From NCBI GenBank assembly GCA_033064195.1, contig JARBJD010000166.1, positions 1-64,000 on the forward strand: 64,000 nucleotides of DNA. Direction: 5' to 3'. The DNA comes from Blattamonas nauphoetae (Eukaryota; Preaxostyla; Oxymonadida). Positions 11,114 through 22,449 of this stretch are shown one piece after another. The stretch's first letter is position 1, and each line of letters begins with the position of its first letter. The notes under the pieces are model-generated. The model worked only from the letters and a program-made list of their open reading frames with translations, searched no databases and was not told the origin of the DNA. A program made the translations under genes and the position numbers.

Positions 11114-12116
11114 TTCTGTCCTTGACCTCACACGCTGATGGTTTATGAGTGACTGTAGAGTGCCACAGGAGATGTCAGCTTTAAGAGCAGACGCGTCGAT
11201 GGAGGATTTCGTCAAGGTAAACTTGACGATTGTGATTCGCGCAGAGTGGACGTAGTTGGTTTGTACACTGCACTGTTGATGGTAATGGTCAATTTTGTGA
11301 GAGTGCTGTCGATGTTACTGGGCTCCACGGACGATTCAGGAAGGATGAGGAGCGTGCAGAACTCGCATTGATCAATCACTTAATCCATAAACTAAGTGGC
11401 AACAATTCGAGATTCACTATGTTCGATTAGTCTAGACTATTGTGTGAGGCACTGATTTTCACCACTTTTCAGGGAGATAATGATATTTCAGAGATGAAGA
11501 CTGTAGACGAGTTTTGAGATCCTTTGGAGACTATGGCATTTGCGAAATTTCAAGTTGTTGCTATTGCTGTATTTTTCTGACAGAATATCCTTCAGGAGCT
11601 GTACTTTGCTCCATATCTTTCGGGGCAAACTGTTGTTGAATGGCTTGTTTTGTTGCTCTGTGGAGACAAATTGACCAATTTTGAGTTGGATCGGGCTTGC
11701 TTGTTTTATTTGCATCTATTGTTGATGGTTCTGTTGGTGGTACATGTGATAGCGCTGTTGAAAAGTGTTCAGAACCAGAAGGTGTTGTTTCTTGCCCACT
11801 AGTTGTGATTGCTGCATCTGAGCTTGAATGAAGGCTTGTTGTTGAGTTTGGTGAGGCGGTCGGAAGTGTGTGCGACACGGACAGTCGGAGGAGATGAATG
11901 AGGAGTGAGTGAACACTCAAAAGTTGGGATTGGTGTGAATTGGTCGAGTTGATGACAAGGAGGAGGGGAACACGCTTTGTGATAGTTGACAATGGACGAA
12001 AAGATATTGGAATTGCGGGAAAACATGCATAAGTACCATCTAATCATCAAGAGCATGATATTCCAGAGCTGAGAGGAGTGGTTTTTTTGACCGTCGATCC
12101 ACTGGCGGAAGTGAGG
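11114..12116. other. Unassigned; Ser/Thr/Gln-rich minus-strand frame
   Basis: A minus-strand frame at 11561-11992 (143 codons, Ser/Thr/Gln-rich) is open, and another runs through array C. No recognised domain. The earlier part (11114-11487) shows nothing I can name. Confidence 0.3.
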
Positions 12117-12820
12117 AAGGAGGTGAATTTGCGATGGGTGGAGGGAGGAAGGAGGTGAATTTGCGATGGGTGGAGGGAGGAAGGAGGTGAATTTGCGATG
12201 GGTGGAGGGAGGAAGGAGGTGAATTTGCGATGGGTGGAGGGAGGAAGTAGGTGAATTTGCGATGGGTGGAGGGAGGAAGTAGGTGAATTTGCGATGGGTG
12301 GAGGGAGGAAGGAGGTGAATTTGCGATGGGTGGAGGGAGGAAGTAGGTGAATTTGCGATGGGTGGAGGGAGGAAGTAGGTGAATTTGCGATGGGTGGAGG
12401 GAGGAAGTAGGTGAATTTGCGATGGGTGGAGGGAGGAAGGAGGTGAATTTGCGATGGGTGGAGGGAGGAAGTAGGTGAATTTGCGATGGGTGGAGGGAGG
12501 AAGTAGGTGAATTTGCGATGGGTGGAGGGAGGAAGGAGGTGAATTTGCGATGGGTGGAGGGAGGAAGTAGGTGAATTTGCGATGGGTGGAGGGAGGAAGT
12601 AGGTGAATTTGCGATGGGTGGAGGGAGGAAGTAGGTGAATTTGCGATGGGTGGAGGGAGGAAGTAGGTGAATTTGCGATGGGTGGAGGGAGGAAGGAGGT
12701 GAATTTGCGATGGGTGGAGGGAGGAAGTAGGTGAATTTGCGATGGGTGGAGGGAGGAAGTAGGTGAATTTGCGATGGGTGGAGGGAGGAAGTAGGTGAAT
12801 TTGCGATGGGTGGAGGGATG
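12117..12820. repeat. 32-bp tandem array C
   Basis: About 22 copies of a 32-bp unit with core gtgaatttgcgatgggtgga followed by gggaggaagtag or gggaggaaggag. Since 32 is not a multiple of three, the minus-strand reading cycles through all frames and repeats every 96 nt (32 residues), still without stops. The upstream edge begins in gtgaggaagg and the downstream copies decay at 12800-12845. Confidence 0.96.
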
Positions 12821-13165
12821 GAGGAGATGAATTTGAGATGGATGGAAGGGGAAAGGGGGCATAACCTGTTCGAATAGAGTGGCAGCGGGATAAAATTAGG
12901 TTATTTGGTGAGGATGTCGGAGCATGAAGAGGTCGTTGGGAGATGGGTAGGGGGTGGGAAGAGGATAGTTGGTGATGGGTTGGAGGAGTAAAGAGGGAAA
13001 TTGGACATCGGTTGAGGGTGTTCTCACTCTTGAATAGAGTCAGAGAAGATGATGACCCAGACTTGTGGGCCATTGAAGACAGATTTCTCACATCTTCAGA
13101 CAACCCCCAAGAAATATTCAAGCAAAACTCGAAAATTCTTATCCCCATCATATCTTCTCGCAACC

Positions 13166-14715
13166 ATGGAAGCTTATATTACAAAACCCAAATCAACCAT
13201 TAGCACGCACGGGAAGGAGATTTACGACCTTCTCGTCAAACAATATCGCGACTATCCAGCAGCACCTCTCATCAAAGCTCTGGATAGTCGTCATGAACTC
13301 ATACCAATCAAGGAGATTGTCCTTGCTCATTACAATAGTTTGGCTTTCTTTTCTCTCATTCTTTCTCTCTTTAGATAAATTCACTTCACTTATTTCGTCT
13401 TTAACTCATTTACATCGTGAAATGAGGTGCAAAGACGACAAGGTGAAATTGATGCAGTGTGTCTCCCAAGTACTCTCACTTGGCGAGACACAGGCTGTTG
13501 GTTTCGACGTCGAGGAGGGGGCATATAACTATGCCCGCTCCCGATTCGACAGAATCGGTGGGAGACCTCGGAATCCCACTCGACGTCGACCGGCCTCAAA
13601 ACAGGTTCCTTTTCCTTTTTTCAATCATTCTCACAGAAAATAAACATCCTCGAAGACACTGAACTGATGAAAGCAATAGAAGATAAAACGTCACCAAGCT
13701 GCGAAAACCAGAAAAGAAAACCACAGAAGAGGGTTAAGAAACGTATGCTCACACTCCTTTTCACCCAATTCTCTTTATACTATTAGAAAAGCCAGCAGTT
13801 GACACACTGGACGACGATGACCTGCTATTCCTCCTCAGCAGGTCAGATAGTCCATCAACTCCGGACAACTCCCTCGAAACCATAGCAACCGAAACACACC
13901 ACATCGAAACAAGGCTCCTTGAAACAACGAAAAAGGAGCTTCACCGTCAGCTAGTTGAGGAAGGAAAAACCAAAATCTCTTACTCTACTTTCTGCAAACA
14001 AACAAAATTCCTGAAAAAAGCAACAAAAAGAACCGACCTCTGTTCCCTTTGTGAACGAGGCAAATATTTACAAAAAAAAGAAGAAACATTAAAAGCACAA
14101 AACAAAAAACTCACAGAAAAAGAACAAAATGAACTAAAAACAATAGAAAAACACAAAAAAATAGCCGAAACACAAAGAAATTATTACAATTCATCCATTT
14201 CATCCATAGACGATGACACATTGGTCATCGTCATGGACTTTAAAGAAAATTGGTCATTACCTCTTTCCAATGACCAAGTCGGACACGATTTTTATCTAAA
14301 AACTTCAGTTTCTCATCTCTGCATTACTTGTTTCACCTCACAGAATTCTGTTATCAAAAAAACATATCACAACTTTATTTCCCCTGTTCTTTCTCATGAT
14401 CACCGTTTTGTTCAAGAATGTCTTGCCGATTTATTTTCTCTTGATTCATACACTTCCAAGAAACACATCACTGTATTTACTGATACTGGTCCGCATTTTA
14501 GGAACCAGTATGTTCTCGGTTACTTTCTGTCTTCTCAAAATCCCTTGTTTTCAGGGAAGAAAATTCAGTACTGTTTCTTTTCAGAGCAGCATGGGAAAAA
14601 CTGCTGCGACTCCGAATTCGGAGTCCTTTCAAATTTTGTTTCACATCACCTCACTGAACCAATCCGCTCCTCGGATGACCTTATTGATTTTTCACTTCAC
14701 ATCTCACTCAATTGA
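13166..14715 (+). CDS. DDE-like transposase-type protein, four exons
   Basis: Exons 13166-13337, 13375-13604, 13637-13742 and 13787-14715 join in frame through introns of 37, 32 and 44 nt to give 478 residues. The centre has a CSLCERGK zinc-knuckle-like motif followed by a Lys/Glu coiled-coil-like stretch. The C-terminal part carries VIVMDFKENW, then VFTDTGPHFRNQYVL, then SEQHGKNCCDSEFGVLSN, spaced like the three acidic blocks of an RNase H-fold (DDE) transposase. I recall similar D...TDG.GxQFRN...HGK..CD proteins in many eukaryote genomes but cannot name the family. After the stop a canonical intron (14753-14793) leads into an open segment to 15019 (SYFRVIITGL), suggesting a frame break near 14715 in a longer original. 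No terminal repeats were found. Mobile origin is inference. Confidence 0.6.
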
Positions 14716-15116
14716 ATGGGAATGACGGAAATTCCGTTCATTCCTTCCACCGGTGTGTCTCTTTTTGATAGTTCATCTTTTTATTCACTTTAGACATACT
14801 GTCTTCCCAGACAGTCACTCATATTTTCGGGTCATAATCACCGGTCTGAAGGAATACCTTGGATTTTTCCGATCAGATACCTCCTTGACCGGGGCCCCTG
14901 TTTGTGTGAACGCGTCTTCATTTGACTTCTTATTGCGTTTTTCAGAGAAGAGGGGAGAGGACAAAAGGGAGAGGAAGGTGTTTGAGAAGGAGGAAGTTGA
15001 GAGACGGGATGAGAATGAGGTGAGTTCGGGTCTTCAGTCTCTTACATCTTTTCGTTATTCATATCTTTCAAATGTTTCTTCTTCAACTCCTAATTCTCAT
15101 ACTCTTCATTCTTTTC

Positions 15117-15192
15117 CTTCTTCACTTATTCATTCTTCCCCTTCTTCACTTATTCATTCTTCTCCTTCTTCACTTTTTCATTCTTCTCATTC
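15117..15192 (+). repeat. Short 24-bp repeat, about three copies
   Basis: Unit like cttcttcacttattcattct plus 4 bp, in a pyrimidine-rich stretch. Confidence 0.8.
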
Positions 15193-15312
15193 TCTTGTTC
15201 ATCCAATCACTCCAACTTCTCCAATTCTATATTCACCTCCAAGCTCTCCTATTCTTTTTGATTCTAATTCATTTTTCACCTCGCCATTTTATTACAATTA
15301 AACCCCCTACCA

Positions 15313-15433
15313 CCTCGCTCATTCCATACCTGGCTTATCCTGCCAGGCCTTTTGGCCGAACAGGGCTAGCCTAGTACCATTTACGGCCTTGTGTCCGGTA
15401 CTAGGTTCACAGCAGGACTTGGAATGAGTGAGG
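15313..15433. repeat. 121-bp palindromic element
   Basis: The ends are inverted repeats: cctcgctcattcca at 15313 and its partner tggaatgagtgagg ending at 15433 (one mismatch). Inside lie further inverted pairs: ggcttatcctgcc with agcaggac nearby, and cctagtacc facing ggtactagg around 15374-15408. The whole could fold into a branched hairpin. It may be a tiny MITE or a structured RNA. Confidence 0.65.
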
Positions 15434-15709
15434 ACAACACTGAAAGACATATTTTCATTATTGATTTCTGTATTAGAACAATTCCGTTTATATTTCACAA
15501 ATTTTTTCTCTTTCATCAACAATCATTCTCATTTTTGTCTTCTCCTCTTGTAGGTTGTCTGTCATTCACTCAATTCCTCCACTAGACTTTGGATCATAGC
15601 ATCAAGTTCACTTCAGTTGTGGTAAGAAAAACGATATGTCTCAATCCTTCTTCGTGACTTCTTTATCTTCCAGGTCCAATTAGCGATGGTGTACATTCCT
15701 CCCAGCCAC

Positions 15710-15846
15710 CAACCTACCACTCATCTCCACTCCCCCACCACTCAGCCAACCTCTCATCTCCACTCCCCCACCACTCAGCCAACCTCTCATCTCCGCTCCC
15801 CCACCACTCAGCCAACCTCTCATCTCCACTCCCCCACCACTCAGTA
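15710..15846. repeat. 33-bp tandem array, four copies
   Basis: Unit built on caacctctcatctccactcc and cccaccactcag. It sits ~50 bp before the second 30-bp array. Confidence 0.93.
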
Positions 15847-15895
15847 GTACACCACCATCAATATTCCCACTCAAGCTCCACCACACCCTCACCAT

Positions 15896-17425
15896 CGCTA
15901 TCCATCGCCACCAAACACTCCACTTCGCTCCCTATCGCCACCAAACACTCCGCTTCGCTCCCCATCGCCACCAAACACTCCACTTCGCTCCCTATCGCCA
16001 CCAAACACTCCGCTTCGCTCCCCATCGCCACCAAACACTCCACTTCGCTCCCTATCGCCACCAAACACTCCGCTTCGCTCCCCATCGCTACCAAACACTC
16101 CGCTTCGCTCCCTATCGCCACCAAACACTCCGCTTCGCTCCCTATCGCCACCAAACACTCCACTTCGCTCCCTATCGCCACCAAACACTCCGCTTCGCTC
16201 CTCATCGCCACCAAACACTCCGCTTCGCTCCCCATCGCCACCAAACACTCCACTTCGCTCCCTATCGCCACCAAACACTCCGCTTCGCTCCTCATCGCCA
16301 CCAAACACTCCACTTCGCTTCCCATCGCCACCAAACACTCCGCTTCGCTCCCTATCGCCACCAAACACTCCATTTCGCTCCTCATCGCCACCAAACACTC
16401 CACTTCGCTCCCCATCGCCACCAAACACTCGTCTTCGCTCCCCATCGCCACCAAACACTCCACTTCGCTCTCCATCGCTACCAAACACTCCTCTTCGCTC
16501 TCCATCGCTACCAAACACTCCACTTCGCTCCCCATCGCCACCAAACACTCGTCTTCGCTCCTCATCGCCACCAAACACTCCACTTCGCTCCCCATCGCCA
16601 CCAAACACTCCATTTCGCTCCTCATCGCCACCAAACACTCCACTTCGCTCCTCATCGCCACCAAACACTCCATTTCGCTCCTCATCGCCACCAAACACTC
16701 CATTTCGCTCCTCATCGCCACCAAACACTCCACTTCGCTCCTCATCGCCACCAAACACTCCGCTTCGCTCCTCATCGCCACCAAACATTCCGCTTCGCTC
16801 CCCATCGCCACCAAACACTCCGCTTCGCTCCTCATCGCCACCAAACACTCCACTTCGCTCCTCATCGCCACCAAACACTCCATTTCGCTCCTCATCGCCA
16901 CCAAACACTCCACTTCGCTCCCTATCGCCACCAAACACTCCGGTTCGCTCCTCATCGCCACCAAACACTCCATTTCGCTCCTCATCGCCACCAAACACTC
17001 CACTTCGCTCCTCATCGCCACCAAACACTCCACTTCGCTCCTCATCGCCACCAAACACTCCGCTTCGCTCCTCCTCGCCACCAAACACTCCACTTCGCTC
17101 CCTATCGCCACCAAACACTCCATTTCGCTCCTCATCGCCACCAAACACTCCAGCTCGCTCTCTATCGCCACCAAACACTCCAGTTCGCTCCCTATCGCCA
17201 CCAAACACTCCGCTTCGCTCCTCATCGCCACCAAACATTCCGCTTCGCTCCTCATCGCCACCAAACACTCCACTTCGCTCCCCATCGCCACCAAACATTC
17301 CGCTTCGCTCCCCATCGCCACCAAACACTCCGGTTCGCTCCCTATCGCCACCAAACACTCCATTTCGCTCCTCATCGCCACCAAACACTCCACTTCGCTC
17401 CCCATCGCCACCACACACTCCACTC
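15896..17425. repeat. 30-bp tandem array A2
   Basis: About 51 very regular copies of the same unit as array A1 (core catcgccaccaaacactcc) in the same orientation. Variation sits at two spots: the base pair after ctcc/ccta (ctc, ccc, cct) and the triplet before ttcgctc (cac, cgc, cat). Minus-strand frames of 521 and 548 codons are open, giving 10-residue repeats, but two different frames are equally open and neither shows codon preference, so I do not call them genes. The downstream side carries the array-flank module. Confidence 0.97.
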
Positions 17426-17869
17426 ACCTCTCCTTGCCTCCCTCGTCCTCTGCACTTCTCCCCTCCCCTCTCTAATCCTCCACTCACCTCCCTCGCCCTC
17501 CACTCACCTCCTTCCGATAGACTCCCTTTTTCCTTCTGCGACATCCAAACTCACCTCCTCGAGCCTCCGCCTCCCTCCACTCTTTCTCTCATCAGCACTT
17601 TCCATCTTAATTGTGTCTTCCATGAATCTTGTTGTTTTCAACTCACAATTAACACTTTCTTGAGAAAACAAACTAAAGAAAAATCACTTGTTTGAGATAA
17701 TACACCACCAAAAGTGAATAAAACTGAAATCATTCATCCAAGCTTCAAAATCGTGCGAAGAGAGGGAAAACAGAAGAGAGAGAGAATGAGAGAAGAGGTA
17801 ATATGGTGGTGAAGGAGACATTCGCCCGGAACACCACATCCAGTGCAGTGAGGAAGATGGTAGACGGTA
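17426..17869. other. Spacer after array A2
   Basis: C/T-rich decay of the array (to ~17560), then AT-rich sequence. No gene recognised. Confidence 0.5.
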
Positions 17870-18096
17870 CATTGTCCACCAAATGACGATCAACCCATAT
17901 TGTTTTGTAATCCACCTCCAATTTGTCTACTGGTATGAATAGATCGAAAAAAACACATGTAATCAGTTCATGGAGGTGAGAAAGAGCTATTTGAGATTTA
18001 ACAGCAAATTTGAAAAAAAGAATGCGGAGAGGAGGTTTTGAAGGGGTGATCTCGAACTTTTCTATGATGTCAAAAATATTGACCCAAATGACAAAA
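17870..18096. repeat. Array-flank module, copy 2
   Basis: Homologous by eye to 2140-2366 in the same orientation relative to the array. It includes the identical ~36-bp block at 18050-18085. Confidence 0.75.
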
Positions 18097-18245
18097 ACAC
18101 ATGAAAAAAGCGGCCAATACGAGGTATTTTGGGGTACAATGGTGGTGAGATATTATGAGATGAGGGGGATATACAGGTGGATAAATCATGAGTGGGGGTG
18201 TACAAAGATACATGGTTGAGCGGGTGTGTGAGTGAAGAATGAACA

Positions 18246-18695
18246 TTAGGTGGGGATGGAAGATGCAGGTGATATGGATCTTTCTGATGTTACAGGGGGC
18301 GTTGGAGATCGAGATATTACCTGTCCTCTGCTATGTGTTGAGAATTCGAGTGACTTTGGGATTGAGGGTCGAACTGGTGTTTCACTTTGTTTCTTGGTCT
18401 CCTTGATTTTTTCCGCCATCCAAACATTCCTGTGCGTGTGTTTGATTAGGTTTTGATGGTCCTGACGGGTGTTTGGGAGTGTTTCGTGCTTCGCTCTGTC
18501 ACGCTTGTCCATCTTAAGAGGGGGATGGTGAACGTACAGCTGGGGAGCTATTGTGTTTGTCTGTGATTTTAGGCCTGGTTCGTCCGAAATTTCCAGGAGG
18601 TAAACTTCGGTGTCCGGGTGGAATTGATTGGGTTGGTTGAGGACTGTTGGAAGATGGGAAAAAGGAGGAGTGTGAGCGAGATGATTTTCTACCAC
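18246..18695 (-). CDS. Uncharacterised Pro/Ser/His-rich frame
   Basis: A minus-strand frame of 149 codons from an ATG at 18695. Composition is polar, with many Pro, Ser, Thr and His; the middle (KMDKRDRAKHETLPNTRQDH) is basic. No domain recognised. It sits just upstream (in minus-strand sense) of the flank module and array A2, mirroring the position of the frames at 2.8-3.7 kb relative to array A1. It could be one exon of a longer gene or non-coding. Confidence 0.25.
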   Translation of the reverse strand: MVENHLAHTPPFSHLPTVLNQPNQFHPDTEVYLLEISDEPGLKSQTNTIAPQLYVHHPPLKMDKRDRAKHETLPNTRQDHQNLIKHTHRNVWMAEKIKETKKQSETPVRPSIPKSLEFSTHSRGQVISRSPTPPVTSERSISPASSIPT

Positions 18696-19083
18696 ATTAG
18701 GGGATGAGGGGAGTATGTTGGTGGGGATGATGAAGGGGTTGGTGCAGAGGTTGGAGTAGAGCGAGGGTCTGAACGAGTTGGTTCCAATTGGGAGGTGGGC
18801 AACGGGTTATCAAAAGAAGATGAGAAAAAATCGTTACGTGCGTGACAGCGGTGCTGGAGAGCCTGTGTTAAGGACGTGTCACGACCTGGATCGAGAGAGA
18901 AGAGAAGATTCGGCTAGCGCTCGCTAACTTGAAAAATCAAGTTTTACGGATTAAAAAGATAAAAAACCCACCTCATTTCATGGTTTAATGAAGCACAAAC
19001 CTTTTTAAAAGAAAAGTTGACAGACCTGAACAAGGTGGAGATGGGAAGAAAATGAAAGGGAAAAAGTTAAGGGAGAGGAAGAG

Positions 19084-19368
19084 TCATCGTCCATGATAAG
19101 TTTGCGGTTCATTCGTGGTTTTTTGGGCTTTTTGTGCCACCTTGCGTTCGTTCTCTTCATGCTTTCGTCTGGGTTGTTCGTTCCGCTTGAACTTTTCGGA
19201 CTGCGGGTTCAGCTTACACACCTTTCGTGCCGCATTGTCTTGTAGGCGGTGCTGCAGAACCAGTCGCAGAATCTGCATTCGAAAGGTGATCGAGCATTGT
19301 CTTGTTCCTGCCGCACTATGACGATTTCTCGTCTTTGCTGCTTTTGTTTTTCGAGCTTGTTTCGCCAA
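19084..19368 (-). CDS. Uncharacterised basic frame
   Basis: A minus-strand frame of 94 codons, strongly basic (Arg/Lys/Gln). An overlapping minus-strand frame at ~19210-19290 reads FECRFCDWF followed by spaced His and Cys, faintly like a C2H2 zinc finger; this is too short to trust. It could be part of the same repeated low-complexity family as 18246-18695. Confidence 0.2.
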   Translation of the reverse strand: MAKQARKTKAAKTRNRHSAAGTRQCSITFRMQILRLVLQHRLQDNAARKVCKLNPQSEKFKRNEQPRRKHEENERKVAQKAQKTTNEPQTYHGR

Positions 19369-20346
19369 TCTTGAGAGTTGGGCTTCCCCGTTTGAACTGG
19401 AGGGGTAGCTGGAGCCTTCTGATCATCTTCTGGATTCCCGGGCTGACTTGCTTCCTGTGGAGCTGGAACAGGTGGGGAAAGGATTGTGAAGAAGGGCTGC
19501 TCAGGTTCCTCTGATTGTTTTAGATTTCTGTACTACATTGTCTAGTGATGAAGGATCCGAGCTATTGGTTTGCCTGTCCGTTGTTTCCTTGTTGGTGAGT
19601 GAGCCCTTTTGGAGACGGTGATCTCGCGGATTCCGCTCTCGTTTTGCCGTTTGAGTTTTCATTGTTCACTGAGACACTTCCACTTCGAAGGGTGGAACGT
19701 GCGAGTGAGGTGGATCTCTGAGGTTTGGACCAAGATTTGAGGTGAAAAGTGGTGGAAAAAGTGTCCTATGGGAGAGAAAGTGTAAAAAAATGTCAAGTAC
19801 CAATGTAGAGAAAAGTTGATTCATTTCTCAATCATGAGAGGATATTGGTTTAAAATGTTGGCCTTCAAGTTTTTGAATTAAGGCTAAAATTCTGACCCAA
19901 ATCATCACCAAGACATTTGTCTGTATTTTGGTGACTGCTAAATAATCGTTCGGGAGGTTCACCTGAACGAAATGAAATTTAAAATCAGTATTTCGATTTT
20001 GAATTCTTTCACTTCGTTTTTGAATTATTTATTTCGATTTAGAACGATTCAGACTGTTATCAAACTCAAAACAAAAAAGTCAACTCACTCAAAGACAGTT
20101 GATCGAACTCTTCTTGAAGATGTCCAGAAAGCCCTTTTATCTTTAACCAACTGATTCAAACCGTTTTTCTTAGAAACATAAATCCGATCCATTGAGGATG
20201 ATGATGAAAGTGATTCGGAATCATCATCGGAGGTGATGGAATGGGACGAATGATTCACGGATTCACGTGAACCCATTTTTTAGGTTTCATCATTTCACAG
20301 TAAGGTCTCATTGTTTTCAAAAATGGATAGAGTTTCTATAGTAGTG
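19369..20346. other. Unassigned AT-rich spacer
   Basis: No supported gene. A small minus-strand frame (20085-20276, Ser/Asp-rich N-terminus) is open, but there is nothing to identify it. Confidence 0.4.
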
Positions 20347-20929
20347 ATAGTAGCGTCAATAAAGCACGAAAATCAATAATTCACACTCTTGTCGGTGTGG
20401 GACAGTACTGGACCAACTACGTAAACAATAAAAGTTTACAATTATATCTCGGCGCTGTTCCGAGAAAACCTCAAAATACCCCGTTTTGCCTAAAAAAACG
20501 TGTTTCGGCAATATCTTCACAAGCTGTGAACCGATTTTGATGAAATTTTTTGTAGAATCGTTTTTTTGGTGAAGTGAATTTTTGACAAAAATATCAAGAA
20601 AAATTATGGGTCTCTGGGACGATGTGAAAAACGCTATTTTTCGCCCAAAAGAATTTCATGGGAATTTTTTGATTTTTTGAGTGTCTTTGATCGATATATA
20701 TGCGATAAAAACGCTTTTCTTCGGTCCAAAACGGACGTCTGGTCGTGGAGAAATGACGCCATACAGTTTCAAAAATGTGTGTATTTTCCTATAGGGCGAT
20801 ATGAGGCATTCTCAAATTTTTGTCCTCAAATCAATCTAAAATTGAATTGTTTTCTTAGTTAGACCAATTGTGATTTATTCTTAACAGATCGTGAATTATT
20901 GACATGGCGCGGATTATTGACACTACTAT
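20347..20929. mobile_element. Small non-autonomous TIR element (MITE-like)
   Basis: The left end atagtagcgtcaataa at 20347 and the right end ttattgacactactat at 20929 are inverted copies. The similarity extends over ~38 bp on each side, ending in tcaataattcac / gtgaattattga. The interior is AT-rich, non-coding, and colinear with the diverged repeat at 3700-4075. Length (~583 bp), inverted ends and lack of coding capacity fit a MITE. Target duplication is unclear because tagtag is itself repeated at the left edge. Confidence 0.65.
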
Positions 20930-21132
20930 GAAGTTCAAATTAAACAGTTTTCAACTTTTAAGAAATGGTGCCCATTGGGACCGGAATCCTGCGGTTCTCG
21001 ACAATGAACAATTTACGAAATGAATCCTGAGTATCATCAATGTAGGCAGAAATACGATACAAACCTTTTCAAATTGAAATTAATCGATATATTTCGCTTT
21101 GTATGACCTTATTCGGAAATGTATACTATGCT

Positions 21133-22449
21133 GGTCTAACCCGACCACAAAAGACACTTTTTCGACTCAAATCTCAATCCATCCCAGATTTCTCCGAACC
21201 CACATTTGAGTGAGTCCAACCCATTTGGAGATTGGATTCATCCCTCCCCATGAATCATCGAGGGAGAAATCGAACTTCCAAAATAGGATTCCAGGGCTGA
21301 GGCGCCTATTTCGGAGTCAGGGTATCGACCCTTTTGGCTCCAAAATAGGAGGTTCTTAACATTTAAGCTTAGGGAATCCAAACTTCAGAACCACTTTTCT
21401 CCACACCTGTTCAAGATTTTTTCTTTTCGTTTCATTTCTGGTGGTTTGGGATGGTTTTCTCTCGAAATGACAATTTTCGAAAATGAAAAATCTTCGGGGA
21501 CCTGGGTGGAAATTTAGGGTCAAATACTGATTTCTCTGTATAATTGGCTTAGGATCTTGAAAACTTGTTTTGGTCATATCTCCACAACCAGACATAGTTC
21601 AGACATGACGTTTTCACCAATATGGATGTTTTGTTGAGAATTATTTTTGGTCAAAATTTTGAAAAGATTCGATGACTTTCTATTTTGGTGTTTTTCGGAC
21701 TTTTATGTCAATTCTAACAGTCCCATTCAAGAATTTTCATTATTATTGAGTTTTGTTGAAAAATCATTGTTCGTATTCATTCAGACCTGGGTTGACATCG
21801 ATTTACTAGAATTTGATGAAAAACTAAAAACATGTAGCAGAGTTAGTTCAGACAGACCAAATAGTCGAAAAATCAGCTTAAATTTATCTCAACTGCCGCA
21901 AGGGGATTTTTTTCAAAATTTTGACAAAAAATAATTCTCAACAAAACATCCATATTGGTGAAAACGTCATGTCTGAACTATGTCTGGTTGTGGAGATATG
22001 ACCAAAACAAGTTTTCAAGATCCTAAGCCAATTATACAGAGAAATCAGTATTTGACCCTAAATTTCCACCCAGGTCCCCCGAAGATTTTTCATTTTTCGA
22101 AAAATTGTCATTTCGAGAGAAAACCATCCCAAACCACCAGAAATGAAACGAAAAAGAAAAATCTTGAACAGGTGTGGAGAAAAGTGGTTCTGAAGTTTGG
22201 ATTCCCTAAGCTTAAATGTTAAGAACCTCCTATTTTGGAGCCAAAAAAGGGTCGATACCCTGACTCCGAAATAGGCGCCTCAGCCCTGGAATCCTATTTT
22301 GGAAGTTCGATTTCTCCCTCGATGATTCATGGGGGAGGGATGAATCCAATCTCCAAATGGGTTGGACTCACTTAAATGTGGGTTCGGAGAAATCTGGGAT
22401 GGATTGAGATTTGAGTCGAAAAAAGTGTCTTTTGTGGTCGGGTTAGACC
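21133..22449. repeat. Large foldback palindrome
   Basis: Arms 21133-21664 and 21908-22449 are reverse complements (~535 bp each) and nearly identical by eye, with scattered single-base differences and small length differences. They face each other across a ~243-bp unique loop. Outside the arms similarity continues weakly for ~20 bp (ctatgctgg against ccatgcggg). Neither arm has a convincing gene, and the same short frame is open once on each arm. The innermost arm contains tatgtctggttgtggagata, which resembles a motif in the 20.3-kb element and the 3.7-kb repeat. It is probably a foldback DNA element or two inverted MITE copies. Confidence 0.93.

Noticed and set aside
13166-15433. Polinton or retroelement integrase
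   Set aside because: No capsid, polymerase or reverse transcriptase is nearby, and the acidic blocks differ from those of retroviral-type integrases.
15858-17544. Two 520-550-codon minus-strand frames through array A2
   Set aside because: Both frames are equally open because the 30-bp unit has no stops and is a multiple of three; nothing separates coding from non-coding.
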